NCBI RefSeq assembly: GCF_024732245.1
Contig: NZ_CP093845.1
Location: 1 to 64,000, forward strand
From: Dietzia sp. B32
Lineage (GTDB): Bacteria; Actinomycetota; Actinomycetes; Mycobacteriales; Mycobacteriaceae
Direction of reading: 5' to 3'
DNA length: 64,000 nt
The position numbers and the translations under genes are program-made. Below are positions 43,201 through 52,807 of the stretch, piece by piece. The notes under the pieces were generated by a model. The model was not told the origin of the DNA. It made no database searches and saw only the letters and a list, made by a program, of their open reading frames with translations. How positions within the stretch are numbered: the first letter of the stretch is position 1; each line of letters opens with the position of its first letter.

Positions 43201-45501
43201 GTGACCTCTCACGTGGACTCCATCTCGCACGCCTCCGACACCCCCGACCTCGCCCAGCCGTGGGCGGAACTCGGACTCAAGGAGGACGAGTACGCCCGCA
43301 TCCGCGAGATCCTGGGGCGCCGCCCCACGGACGCCGAACTGGCGATGTACTCCGTCATGTGGTCGGAGCACTGCTCCTACAAGTCGTCCAAGGTGCACCT
43401 GAAGTACTTCGGGGAGACCACCACCGACGAGATGCGCTCGTCCATGCTCGCCGGCATCGGTGAGAACGCCGGCGTCGTGGACATCGGCGGCGGCTGGGCA
43501 GTGACGTTCAAGGTCGAGTCCCACAACCACCCCTCGTACATCGAGCCCTACCAGGGCGCCGCGACCGGTGTCGGCGGGATCATCCGCGACATCATGGCGA
43601 TGGGTGCGCGGCCGGTGGCCGTGATGGACCAGCTTCGCTTCGGCCCCGCCGACGCCGACGACACGCACCGCGTGCTCCCCGGTGTCGTGGCGGGCGTCGG
43701 CGGGTACGGCAACTGCCTGGGCCTGCCCAACATCGGTGGTGAGACGGTGTTCGACGAGTCCTACGCCGCCAACCCGCTGGTCAACGCCCTCGGTGCGGGC
43801 GTCATGCGCGTGGAGGACCTGCACCTGGCGTTCGCCTCCGGCACGGGCAACAGGATCATCCTGTTCGGTGCCCGCACCGGCCTCGACGGGATCGGTGGCG
43901 TGTCCGTGCTGGCGTCCGAGACCTTCGATGTGGACGAGAACGGCGCGCCGGTCAAGCCGCGCAAGCTCCCCAGCGTCCAGGTGGGCGACCCGTTCATGGA
44001 GAAGGTCCTCATCGAGTGCTGCCTCGAGCTGTACCGCGACGAGCTGGTCGTGGGCATCCAGGACCTCGGCGGTGCCGGCCTGGCGTGCGCCACCTCCGAG
44101 CTGGCCGCGGCCGGCGACGGCGGCATGCACATCGTGCTCGACAACGTCCCGCTGCGCGCGGAGGGCATGTCCGCCGCCGAGATCCTCTCCAGTGAGTCGC
44201 AGGAGCGCATGTGCGCCGTGGTGACGCCGGAGAACGTCGAGGCCTTCATGGAGGTGTGCCGCCGCTGGGACGTGTTGGCCGCCGACATCGGCGAGGTCAC
44301 CGACGGCGACCGGCTCACCATCGAGTTCCGCGGGGAGACCGTGGTGGACGCCCCGCCGGAGTCGCTGGCCGACGAGGGGCCGGTCTACGAGCGCCCCCTC
44401 GAGCGGCCCGCCGACCAGGACGCCCTGCAGGCCGACACCACCGCGGACCTGGCCCGCCCGGCCACCGGCGACGAGTTGCGCCAGACCCTGCTGGACATGA
44501 TCTCCAGCCCGGCCCTGTGCTCGCGCAAGTTCATCACCGAGCAGTACGACCGGTACGTCCGCGGCAACACGATCCTCGCGGAGAACGCCGACGGCGGAGT
44601 CCTGCGCATCGACGAGGAGTCCGGCCGCGGCATCGCGCTGTCGACCGACGCGTCGGGGCGCTACACCAAGCTCGACCCGTACACCGGTGCCCGGCTGGCC
44701 CTGGCGGAGGCGTACCGCAATGTCGCCGTCACCGGTGCCACCCCGGTCGCGGTGACCAACTGCCTGAACTTCGGCTCCCCCGAGGACCCGGGCGTGATGT
44801 GGCAGTTCCGCGAGGCCGTCCACGGTCTCGCGGACGGCTGTGCCGAGCTCGGTATCCCCGTCACCGGCGGCAACGTCTCGTTCTACAACCAGACCGGTTC
44901 CACCCCGATCCTGCCGACGCCCGTCGTGGGCGTGCTGGGCGTGATCGACGACGTGGCCCGCCGCACGCCGACGGCCTTCGGTGACACCCCCGGCGAGAGC
45001 ATCTACCTGCTCGGCGAGACCCGCGACGAGCTCGACGGTTCCATCTGGGCCCAGGTCGCCCACGACCATCTCGGTGGGCTGCCCCCGACCGTGGACCTGA
45101 AGTGGGAGGCCACGCTGGCCCGCATCATGGCGACCAGCTCCAAGGACGGCCTCATCACCGGTGCCCACGACCTGTCCGAGGGCGGGCTCGCCCAGGCGCT
45201 CGTCGAGTCGGCGCTGGCGGGGGAGTGCGGCATCCGCGTCGTGCTGCCGTCCGACGCCGACCCGTTCGTCTGGTTGTTCTCCGAGTCCGCCGGGCGCGTG
45301 ATCGTCTCCGTGCCCCGCGGCGAGGAGATCCGCTTCCAGCAGATGCTCACCGCGCAGAACATCCCGCACACCCGCGTCGGTGTCACCGACCCCGAGTCGG
45401 GCACGTTCGAGGTGCAGGGCCAGTTCACCTTGACGATCGACGAACTCCGCGACGCCCACGAGGGGACGCTCCCGGCGCTGTTCGGGGTCGACCCGGTCTG
45501 A
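43201..45501 (+). CDS. purL: Phosphoribosylformylglycinamidine synthase subunit PurL
   Basis: 766 residues, the small-type PurL used with PurS and Pur[23 protein letters not shown] (about 47-68), [19 protein letters not shown] and [12 protein letters not shown] mark the ATP and substrate sites; the two AIRS-like halves are visible. It makes FGAM from FGAR and ammonia. GTG start with TAGACT seven bases upstream (leaderless). Confidence 0.97.
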   Translation: MTSHVDSISHASDTPDLAQPWAELGLKEDEYARIREILGRRPTDAELAMYSVMWSEHCSYKSSKVHLKYFGETTTDEMRSSMLAGIGENAGVVDIGGGWAVTFKVESHNHPSYIEPYQGAATGVGGIIRDIMAMGARPVAVMDQLRFGPADADDTHRVLPGVVAGVGGYGNCLGLPNIGGETVFDESYAANPLVNALGAGVMRVEDLHLAFASGTGNRIILFGARTGLDGIGGVSVLASETFDVDENGAPVKPRKLPSVQVGDPFMEKVLIECCLELYRDELVVGIQDLGGAGLACATSELAAAGDGGMHIVLDNVPLRAEGMSAAEILSSESQERMCAVVTPENVEAFMEVCRRWDVLAADIGEVTDGDRLTIEFRGETVVDAPPESLADEGPVYERPLERPADQDALQADTTADLARPATGDELRQTLLDMISSPALCSRKFITEQYDRYVRGNTILAENADGGVLRIDEESGRGIALSTDASGRYTKLDPYTGARLALAEAYRNVAVTGATPVAVTNCLNFGSPEDPGVMWQFREAVHGLADGCAELGIPVTGGNVSFYNQTGSTPILPTPVVGVLGVIDDVARRTPTAFGDTPGESIYLLGETRDELDGSIWAQVAHDHLGGLPPTVDLKWEATLARIMATSSKDGLITGAHDLSEGGLAQALVESALAGECGIRVVLPSDADPFVWLFSESAGRVIVSVPRGEEIRFQQMLTAQNIPHTRVGVTDPESGTFEVQGQFTLTIDELRDAHEGTLPALFGVDPV

Positions 45502-45541
45502 GTCGGTGCGGTAGGCGGCCGGATCGGGGGTAGGCGGGCGG

Positions 45542-46210
45542 ATGCGCGACCTGCGCAAGCGTGAACGGGTCCTCGCGGTGGTGCTCGCCGCCACCGCCGG
45601 GTTCGTCGACGCCGTGGGGTTCCTCGTGGTGGGCGGCTACTTCGTGTCCTTCATGAGCGGGAACTCCACCCGCATGGTCGTCGACCTCTCGGGCGGTGAC
45701 CTGGGCGGCGCCGGCATCGCCGCGGTCGTGCTGGTCTCCTTCTTCCTCGGTGCGGTCGGCGGAGCCGTGGTCACCCGTCGCCGCAACCTCGACGACCGCC
45801 CCGCGGTCCTGTCCCTGGTCGCGGTCCTGCTGCTGGTTTCCCTCGCTCTGCACCGGGTGACCACGGCCGCGGTGCTGGGGGCCCCGGTGTCGGTCGCCGC
45901 GGCGGCCGCGTCGATGGGTGCCATGAACTCCGTCTTCCACTCACGCGGCGAGGTCTCGCTCGGCGTGACGTACATGACGGGCGCGGTGGTGAAGTCGGCC
46001 CACCGCCTGGTCGATGCGCTGGCCGGGGGGTCCTGGGCCCCGTACCGCCAGCAGGTGGCCCTGTGGTCCGCACTCGTCCTGGGTGGTGTCGCCGGAGCGT
46101 CGCTGCACGCCGTCATGGGGGCCGACGCACTGTCGCTGGCCGCTGTGGTCGTGATCGGCGCGGCGGTCGTGACCGTCCTGTTGCGGGCCCGGGACTACCG
46201 CACCCCCTGA
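45542..46210 (+). CDS. DUF1275 (YoaK-type) membrane protein
   Basis: 222 residues with six membrane segments. The N-terminal ATAGFVDAVGFLVVGGYFVSFMSGNST is diagnostic of DUF1275/YoaK proteins. These are conserved small integral membrane proteins without assigned transport activity. It lies 40 bases after purL, and read-through is possible. ATG start MRDLRKRERV gives a basic cytoplasmic N-terminus. Confidence 0.9.
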   Translation: MRDLRKRERVLAVVLAATAGFVDAVGFLVVGGYFVSFMSGNSTRMVVDLSGGDLGGAGIAAVVLVSFFLGAVGGAVVTRRRNLDDRPAVLSLVAVLLLVSLALHRVTTAAVLGAPVSVAAAAASMGAMNSVFHSRGEVSLGVTYMTGAVVKSAHRLVDALAGGSWAPYRQQVALWSALVLGGVAGASLHAVMGADALSLAAVVVIGAAVVTVLLRARDYRTP

Positions 46211-46232
46211 CGGCCCGCCAGGGCCCCGGGCC

Positions 46233-47372
46233 TCATGGATGTGCTCGTCGTCGTGCCCCCAGATAGGCCTCCCGCGCGGCGAGGCCACGGACCACCTCGT
46301 CGAGCATCGGTCGCACGAACCGTTCCTTGTGCGCGGCATCGGACGCCGCCGCGGCGGCCAGGTTGAGCGCGGAGAACGTCGCCAGCATCAACGACACGCG
46401 CACGAGGGTGACGCTGACGGGCAACCCGGACAGGAGCCCGCCCGGCTCGTCCGGGGGACGCAGCGTCCACCGCGTCTCGGTGATCTCGGGGATGGCGATC
46501 CACCCGAGGGTCACGAAGAACAGGAACACGAGGGAGGCGAAGAGCGCCGCCTGGATGAGGGTGGCCAGCACCGGCACCAGCACGAGGTTGACCCGCTCGG
46601 CGCGGCGCAGGAGCTGCTCCGGTTCCCGGCCGCGCAGGTCGTGGAGGATGTCGTCCCGGGTGGAGATGCCCACCAGGAGCACGGTGAGCCCCACCATCAC
46701 ACCGAGCACGGCGAACGTCCGCGGCCAGGACAGCTCCACCATGATCTGCCAGATCTCCACGCTGAAGAACAGGAACAGCACGGCCAACATGAGGATCGGC
46801 AGCACCCGCGCCACCATCGGTCCCATGGTGGTCAACTCGCGTCGCACGCGGCGCGCCGACCACCGGACCAACGAGCCGAGCCCCGTGTAGGTCCCCGCCA
46901 GGACGCCCGCCGCCAGCAGGGCGGTGGTGCGGTGCGTGGGGCCGTCGTGGGGGTCGAAGGCGAGGTGGGGGACGACGACGAGGGCGGCCAGTGCGACGAG
47001 ACCGAGCACCGAGCCGACCGCCGGGTGCGCGCGACGGGCGGTCTTCGAGACCAGCCATCCCACGAGCGGGGCGGCGACCCACAGCGCGATCGCGAGCACG
47101 AGCAACCCGACGATCGGCGCGGGGACGTCGATCAGCTCGGGGTCCGCGTCCGGGCCGAGCCGCTCGAGCAGGGCGATCATGTGGTCGTTCGAGCGGTCCA
47201 CGGCCGAGATCCCGGTGCAGGCCACCGCGAGACCGGCGCTGACGCCGGCGGACCGGGCGAGCAGTTCCCGCCGCCGCGTGGCGGGGGCGATCATGAGCGG
47301 CAGGCCCAGGGCGCGCAGGTGGTCCTCGTGGGCGGGCAGGCTGCTCGCGGGGGTGGGATCGGGCGTGGGCAC
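46233..47372 (-). CDS. Multi-pass membrane protein of unknown function
   Basis: 379 residues with five or six membrane segments and two soluble stretches (about 150-175 and 250-290, Arg-rich TRDDILHDLRGREPEQLLRRAERV). No family is recognised with certainty. A GTG at 47372 is chosen because GAGAAT lies six bases upstream; the GTG two codons earlier (47378) is possible. It is convergent with the DUF1275 gene and divergent from the LssY_C gene. Function unknown. Confidence 0.7.
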   Translation of the reverse strand: MPTPDPTPASSLPAHEDHLRALGLPLMIAPATRRRELLARSAGVSAGLAVACTGISAVDRSNDHMIALLERLGPDADPELIDVPAPIVGLLVLAIALWVAAPLVGWLVSKTARRAHPAVGSVLGLVALAALVVVPHLAFDPHDGPTHRTTALLAAGVLAGTYTGLGSLVRWSARRVRRELTTMGPMVARVLPILMLAVLFLFFSVEIWQIMVELSWPRTFAVLGVMVGLTVLLVGISTRDDILHDLRGREPEQLLRRAERVNLVLVPVLATLIQAALFASLVFLFFVTLGWIAIPEITETRWTLRPPDEPGGLLSGLPVSVTLVRVSLMLATFSALNLAAAAASDAAHKERFVRPMLDEVVRGLAAREAYLGARRRAHP

Positions 47373-47432
47373 GCGCACATTCTCGCAGTGATCGCGGTCC
47401 GCGAGGGTCGGACCGGAGGCTATCGTCGAACC

Positions 47433-48989
47433 ATGTCCACCAGCGAGCGCGCGGCGCCCGTCTACGTCAGCCCGCCGTCCAAGGTCCGCGACGACACGGT
47501 GCGCCCCGTCCTGCCCGGCCTCGCGGTGGACACCGTGTTCTTCGCGCTCGCGACACTGTCGGCGTGCTGGCTGGGGTGGCGACTGCTGGCCGACGTCTGG
47601 CACCACACCTGGTGGCACCTGCTCCTGCTCATCCCGTTCTGGGCGCTGGTCGCCTACCTGGTCCTGCCGCGCCTGCAGACGCTCATCACGGCGGTGTACG
47701 TCCCCGGGTACTTCATCGCGCGCACCCGCACCTCCGACGGGCTGTTGGGGGACCCGGTCAACCTGGCCGTCGACGGCACCGCCCGTCAGATCCACGAGGC
47801 CATGACCGCCTGCGGCTGGGTGCTGGCCGACGACATCACGGTGCGCTCATCCTGGGGCATCATCGTCTCCTCGGTGCTGCGCCGGTCCTACCCGTCGGCC
47901 CCGGTCAGCCCGCTGAAGCTCTTCGGTCGGCGGCAGTGCCTCGCCTACCAGCAGGAGGTGGAGGGCAACGCGGCCCAGCGCCACCACGTGCGCTTCTGGC
48001 GCTGTCCGGACGGCTGGCTCCTGCCCGGCGGGCACCGTGTCCAGTGGCTCGGCGCCGGCACCTACGACCGCGCGGTGGGCCTGTCGCTGTTCACCCTCCA
48101 GGTGACCCACAAGATCGACGCGGACATCGACGTCGAGCGCGACTACATCGTGGACTCCATCCAGTACCACATGCCGGCTGTGGGGGTCCGGGTGCTGGAG
48201 AACTTCTCGACCGGTTACCACTCCCGCAACGGCGGCGGCGACGCGATCCGTACCGATGGAGACCTGCCCGTGGTGGACCTGCGGTGCGTGCCGGTCCCCG
48301 AGGCGTCGGCGGCCGACCTACCGCCCGGCGTGGTGCGCGCGGCTCGCGGCTTCGACGACCCGGACGCCGAGGGGGGCGTGGCCTCGGGGGATCCGGACCG
48401 GCCGGCCGACGACGTCGCACCCGACCCCGGGCACCTGCCGCGACCGGCGGCGCTCACCGCGGGGTGCGCCCTCGTCGGGCTCAGCGTCCTCGTTCTGACC
48501 GTGCTGGCACTGCGCGATCTGGTGGGCGGGGCGGACCTGGAGGAGTTCGCCGGGCTGCAGCAGTCCGAGCTGGTGCCCGCCATCATCGCCCTCGCGCTGT
48601 TCATCGGCGCGACCTACGGCGCGATGGGCGTGCTGGCACTGCTCACCTACCGCGGATACGCCAGACCGCGCGTGTGGCTCCTGGCGCTGACGTGGGTGAG
48701 CACGCTCTCCACCGAGTACGGGCGGTTGACCACCGATGCCGAGCAGGACACGTTCCTCGGCGGGTATCCCGTCCTGGCCGTCAACGTCCTCATCATGCTG
48801 CTGCTCACGAGCATGGCCTCGCGGACGTGGAGTCGGCGCACCGCCCAGGACCGGCGTGACCGTCGGCGTGGTGCGCGCACCGGGGTGCGGGAACTGCCGG
48901 CCGGCGGGGCCCCGGACGCCGTGGCGCCGGCGCGTGCGGCCACACACGCTGCGGCGTCGATCCCCGCCGGCTCGGGGGACCCGACGTGA
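47433..48989 (+). CDS. Membrane protein with LssY C-terminal domain
   Basis: 518 residues. Two membrane segments lie at about 30-75, followed by a soluble LssY_C-type domain (about 105-255) with VQWLGAGTYDRAVGLSLFTLQVTHKIDADIDVERD, then a Pro/Asp linker and four more membrane segments (about 350-460). LssY_C domains occur alone or fused to PAP2 phosphatases; here no PAP2 motif is seen. TATCGT lies six bases before the ATG. It ends in a four-base overlap with the SCP-like gene. Confidence 0.82.
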   Translation: MSTSERAAPVYVSPPSKVRDDTVRPVLPGLAVDTVFFALATLSACWLGWRLLADVWHHTWWHLLLLIPFWALVAYLVLPRLQTLITAVYVPGYFIARTRTSDGLLGDPVNLAVDGTARQIHEAMTACGWVLADDITVRSSWGIIVSSVLRRSYPSAPVSPLKLFGRRQCLAYQQEVEGNAAQRHHVRFWRCPDGWLLPGGHRVQWLGAGTYDRAVGLSLFTLQVTHKIDADIDVERDYIVDSIQYHMPAVGVRVLENFSTGYHSRNGGGDAIRTDGDLPVVDLRCVPVPEASAADLPPGVVRAARGFDDPDAEGGVASGDPDRPADDVAPDPGHLPRPAALTAGCALVGLSVLVLTVLALRDLVGGADLEEFAGLQQSELVPAIIALALFIGATYGAMGVLALLTYRGYARPRVWLLALTWVSTLSTEYGRLTTDAEQDTFLGGYPVLAVNVLIMLLLTSMASRTWSRRTAQDRRDRRRGARTGVRELPAGGAPDAVAPARAATHAAASIPAGSGDPT

Positions 48990-49372
48990 GCCGCGTCCCC
49001 GACGCCGCGGCGGTGCGCGCGGCCGTCGAGGCGGTGACGCCGTGGCTCGACGACGACGAGACGGCTGCCGAACCCGGTCGGTCGGCGCTGGCGGCGGCGG
49101 TCCGCGGCACCGTGGAGGTCCTCGCGGCCGAGCTGCCGGGGCGTTCCGTCGAGGTCCGTGTTCCGCCGTTCGCCGCGGCGCAGTGTGTGGAGGGGCCGCG
49201 GCACACCCGGGGCAGCCCACCCAACGTCGTCGAGACGGACCCCCGCACCTGGCTGGAGCTGGCGACGGGCCGGATCGGCTGGGACGCCGCGGTGAGAGAG
49301 GGCCGGGTGCGGGCCTCGGGCACCCGCGCGGCGGCGGTCGCCGCAGGGTTGCCGGTCATCCGACCCGCGTGA
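48986..49372 (+). CDS. Sterol carrier-like small protein (SCP_3-type)
   Basis: 128 residues, a small alpha/beta protein with WLELATGRIGWDAAVREGRVRASGTRA in the C-terminal half, as in the actinobacterial SCP-like family next to purF (Rv0807). It may bind a lipid or small ligand; no activity is known. The start overlaps the LssY_C gene by four bases. The first 30 residues are less certain. Confidence 0.75.
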   Translation: MSRVPDAAAVRAAVEAVTPWLDDDETAAEPGRSALAAAVRGTVEVLAAELPGRSVEVRVPPFAAAQCVEGPRHTRGSPPNVVETDPRTWLELATGRIGWDAAVREGRVRASGTRAAAVAAGLPVIRPA

Positions 49373-49542
49373 ACGGCGCGGGGGTGTCTCCCGGCGGGAG
49401 GAACGGTGTGGGGTCCCGCCCGATGGAGGGGTCCGCGCACCGGCCTTTGGGGTCACGGGGGTCGGTGACCGTAGACTTGCAGGCGCACCGCCGGGGTCCG
49501 TCCGGGCGGACCGCCCCGAAAGCCGCGAGGGAGCACCAGCAG

Positions 49543-51174
49543 GTGGAGAGCACGTCGTCACGACCGGCACCGTCCGGATCACTCCGCCGTACCGGTGGCG
49601 GGTCCGCCGTGGGGCTGGGGCTGCCGGACCCGTCCGTTCCCGGGCCCGCGGGCCTGCCCGTCGACGCCGAGCGCATCGGCCCGGTCGAGGAGTGCGGAGT
49701 CTTCGGCGTGTGGGCCCCCGGCGAGGACGTCGCCAAGCTCACCTACTACGGCCTGTACGCGCTGCAGCACCGCGGTCAGGAGGCCGCCGGTATCGCCGTC
49801 GCGGACGGCGAGCAGGTCCTGGTCTACAAGGACCTCGGCCTGGTCAGCCAGGTCTTCGACGAGCAGACGCTCGAATCGATGCACGGTCACGTGGCGATCG
49901 GGCACTGCCGCTACTCGACCACGGGCGCGGCGAGCTGGGACAACGCCCAGCCGATGTTCAGGCCCACGACCGACGGCGGTTCCCTGGTGCTCGGGCACAA
50001 CGGCAACCTGGTCAACACGCAGGAGCTCAAGCGGCACGCGACGGACCTGGGGATCGGTGGGTATTCGGAGGAGAGCACCCACTCGGACTCCGACATCGTC
50101 TCGACCCTCCTCGCCCACGAGGCGCGTGACGGGGGACTGGAGGAGGCCGCGGCCCGTCTGCTGCCCCGACTGCGCGGGGCCTACTGCCTCACCTTCTCCG
50201 ACGAGAACACGCTCTACGCGGCCCGCGACCCGCACGGCGTGCGCCCGCTGGCGCTCGGACGTCTCGAGCGTGGCTGGGTCGTGTCGTCCGAGACGTCCGC
50301 CCTGGACATCGTCGGGGCCTCGTTTGTCCGCGACATCGAGCCCGGCGAACTCATCGCGATCGACGCCGACGGCGTGCGGTCCCGCAAGCTCTCGCCCCCG
50401 ACTCCCAAGACGTGCGTGTTCGAGTACGTTTACCTCGCCCGTCCCGATTCGGTGATCAACCAGCGCCTGGTCAATTCGGCGCGGGTCGAGATCGGGCGCC
50501 GCCTGGCCCGCGAACACCCCGCCGAGGGCGACCTGGTGATCCCGGTCCCCGAGTCCGGCACCCCGGCCGCGGTCGGCTACGCCCAGGAGTCCGGGATCCC
50601 GTTCGCCCAGGGGCTGACGAAGAACGCCTACGTGGGCCGCACGTTCATCCAGCCCAGCCAGACCATCCGTCAACTGGGCATCCGCCTCAAACTCAATCCG
50701 TTGCGCGAGGTTATCCGCGGGCAGCGGCTCGTGGTGGTGGACGACTCGATCGTGCGCGGGAACACCCAGCGGGCCCTGGTCCGCATGTTGTACGAGGCCG
50801 GAGCCCGCGAGGTGCACGTCCGGATCGCCTCTCCGCCGGTGCGCTGGCCCTGCTTCTACGGGATCGACTTCGCCAGTCCCGCCGAACTCATCGCCAACGG
50901 CGTCGACGCCTCCGACGGGATGCTCGAGGGGGTCCGCCGTGCCATCGGCGCAGACAGCCTCGGTTACGTCTCCGTCGAGGGGATGATCGAGGCCAGTGGC
51001 CAACGGCCCGACGAACTGTGCGCGGCCTGCTTCGACGGTCACTATCCCATCGAGCTGCCCGACGACTCACCCATGAGCGCGGCCGTCCGCGCGCTGGCTG
51101 CCGAGGTCGACGGCCTCGAGGCCGATCGCTTCCCGGTCCGCAGTGACAGCGGGGACCCTGTCCGCCGACCCTGA
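49543..51174 (+). CDS. purF: Amidophosphoribosyltransferase, PurF
   Basis: 543 residues. Cys51 in EECGVFGVW is the N-terminal nucleophile of the mature enzyme, so the first 50 residues would be a cleaved propeptide. The phosphoribosyltransferase loop VVVDDSIVRGNT is intact, and PKTCVFEYVY, CFYGIDFAS and LCAACF supply the [4Fe-4S] cysteines of the Bacillus-type enzyme. It makes phosphoribosylamine from PRPP and glutamine. GTG start; TAGACT (49472-49477) is a likely -10 with a 55-base leader. Confidence 0.95.
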   Translation: MESTSSRPAPSGSLRRTGGGSAVGLGLPDPSVPGPAGLPVDAERIGPVEECGVFGVWAPGEDVAKLTYYGLYALQHRGQEAAGIAVADGEQVLVYKDLGLVSQVFDEQTLESMHGHVAIGHCRYSTTGAASWDNAQPMFRPTTDGGSLVLGHNGNLVNTQELKRHATDLGIGGYSEESTHSDSDIVSTLLAHEARDGGLEEAAARLLPRLRGAYCLTFSDENTLYAARDPHGVRPLALGRLERGWVVSSETSALDIVGASFVRDIEPGELIAIDADGVRSRKLSPPTPKTCVFEYVYLARPDSVINQRLVNSARVEIGRRLAREHPAEGDLVIPVPESGTPAAVGYAQESGIPFAQGLTKNAYVGRTFIQPSQTIRQLGIRLKLNPLREVIRGQRLVVVDDSIVRGNTQRALVRMLYEAGAREVHVRIASPPVRWPCFYGIDFASPAELIANGVDASDGMLEGVRRAIGADSLGYVSVEGMIEASGQRPDELCAACFDGHYPIELPDDSPMSAAVRALAAEVDGLEADRFPVRSDSGDPVRRP

Positions 51175-51213
51175 ACAGGCGCCCGACCAGGGGCACCGAC
51201 GAGGAGACACCAC

Positions 51214-52296
51214 ATGACCGACAACTCACACCACCCGACCGGCGCCTCGTACGCCGCCGCCGGCGTCGACATCGACGCCGGCGAGCGCGCGGTGGAGCTG
51301 TTCGCCCCCCACGCCAAGCGGGCGACCCGGCCGGAGGTGATGGGGGGCCTCGGTGGTTTCGCCGGCCTGTTCTCGCTGAAGAACACCTACCGGCAGCCGC
51401 TGCTCGCCTCGTCCACGGACGGCGTCGGCACCAAGATCGCCGTCGCGCAGGCGATGGACGTCCACAACACGGTCGGTATCGACCTCGTCGCGATGGTCGT
51501 CGACGACCTCGTGGTGTGCGGTGCCGAGCCGCTGTTCCTCCAGGACTACATCGCCATCGGCAAGGTCGTCCCCGAGCATGTCGCGGACATCGTCGAGGGG
51601 ATCGCCGAAGGCTGCGTCCAGGCCGGATGTGCGCTGCTGGGCGGGGAGACCGCTGAGCACCCGGGGCTCATGGCTCCGGGGGAGTACGACATCTCCGCCA
51701 CCGGCGTGGGGATCGTCGAGGCCGACGAGATCCTCCAGGCCGAGAACGTCCGTCCCGGCGACGTGATCATCGGTATGGCCTCGTCGGGGCTGCACTCCAA
51801 CGGCTACTCCCTGGCCCGCCACGTGCTCCTCGAGCTCGCCCGACTCCCGCTCGAAGGACACGTCGAGGAGTTCGGACGGACCCTGGGTGAGGAGTTGCTC
51901 GAGCCGACGCGCATCTACGCGCTCGACTGCCTCAGCCTCATCGCGGAGACCGACGTCCGGGTCTTCAGTCACGTCACCGGTGGCGGGCTCGCCGAGAACC
52001 TCGCCCGGGTGATGCCCCGGGGCCTGGTCGCCCGGCTCGACCGGGGCCGGTGGTCCGTCCCCGCGGTCTTCAACACCATCGCCCACCACGGCCGCGTCGA
52101 GCAGGCCGAGATGGAGCGCACGTTCAACATGGGTGTCGGGATGGTCGCCGTCCTGCCCGAGGAGGACGTGGACCGCGCCCAGGCGGTCCTCACCGCCCGC
52201 CACGTCGAGAACTGGGTGATCGGTCGCGTGGAGAAGGCCAGCGAGGACGTCGACGCCCCGCGGGTGACGCTCGAGGGGTCACACGCCCGGTTCTAG
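51214..52296 (+). CDS. purM: Phosphoribosylformylglycinamidine cyclo-ligase, PurM
   Basis: 360 residues of the AIR synthetase family. SYAAAGVDIDAGERAVELF at the N-terminus, STDGVGTKIAVA (about 70-81) and GLHSNGYSLAR are signature motifs. It closes the imidazole ring to AIR. The ATG has GAGGAG upstream. The short gap after purF suggests co-transcription, and two hairpins follow. Confidence 0.97.
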   Translation: MTDNSHHPTGASYAAAGVDIDAGERAVELFAPHAKRATRPEVMGGLGGFAGLFSLKNTYRQPLLASSTDGVGTKIAVAQAMDVHNTVGIDLVAMVVDDLVVCGAEPLFLQDYIAIGKVVPEHVADIVEGIAEGCVQAGCALLGGETAEHPGLMAPGEYDISATGVGIVEADEILQAENVRPGDVIIGMASSGLHSNGYSLARHVLLELARLPLEGHVEEFGRTLGEELLEPTRIYALDCLSLIAETDVRVFSHVTGGGLAENLARVMPRGLVARLDRGRWSVPAVFNTIAHHGRVEQAEMERTFNMGVGMVAVLPEEDVDRAQAVLTARHVENWVIGRVEKASEDVDAPRVTLEGSHARF

Positions 52297-52316
52297 ACGC
52301 GCGCAGCGCGCAGACG

Positions 52317-52355
52317 ACAGCGACCCGGCCGGGGCAGTTCCGGCCGGGTCGCTGT
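52317..52355 (+). terminator. Terminator after purM
   Basis: Arms 52317-52332 and 52340-52355 pair perfectly over 16 bases around a 7-base loop, followed by CTCTTAC. A typical strong rho-independent hairpin, though its T-tract is short. Confidence 0.85.
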
Positions 52356-52385
52356 CTCTTACTGTGTCCCACGCTCGTATGACGT

Positions 52386-52425
52386 ACGAGGGCCGGGCAC
52401 CCTCTCGGGGATGCCCGGCCCTCGT
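52386..52425 (-). terminator. Terminator after the DUF3073 gene
   Basis: Arms 52386-52399 and 52412-52425 form a 14-bp stem around a 12-base loop, just beyond the DUF3073 stop. With the hairpin at 52317-52355 it separates the convergent genes from both sides. Confidence 0.7.
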
Positions 52426-52450
52426 GGCTCCTACCGGAGCGGGGGGTGTG

Positions 52451-52636
52451 TCAGTACCTGGTGTCGCCGTCGGACCACGACCCGTAGGGGTCGTCGTCCT
52501 CGTCGGTGCTGAGTCGCGTGGGCGACCCTCCACCCGACAACTCCTGCTGGAGACGTTCTAGGTCCGTCTGCGGAGTGTTGTACTTCAGTTCGCGAGCGAC
52601 CTTGGTCTGCTTCGCCTTCGCGCGGCCTCGGCCCAT
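52451..52636 (-). CDS. DUF3073 small conserved protein
   Basis: 61 residues, MGRGRAKAKQTKVARELKY then an acidic Asp/Ser-rich tail. This is the DUF3073 family (Rv0810c), conserved across actinobacteria and of unknown function. The basic N-terminal half and acidic C-terminal half suggest nucleic-acid or protein binding. ATG at 52636 rather than an in-frame ATG 18 codons earlier. Confidence 0.85.
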   Translation of the reverse strand: MGRGRAKAKQTKVARELKYNTPQTDLERLQQELSGGGSPTRLSTDEDDDPYGSWSDGDTRY

Positions 52637-52807
52637 TGACCTGACCCCCTCGGAAACGGTGCTGGGCCACCTCGGGGGTGCCCATTGCAAGTGTGAGTAT
52701 CTGCCTGTCCACAGGATAGCGTGCCCGGCGCGGAATGTCCGCCCGGGTGTCGGGGAGTCGCCTCCGGTAGTGACCCGCGGGGGTGATCCCGCCCCTGCGG
52801 GGGTGCG

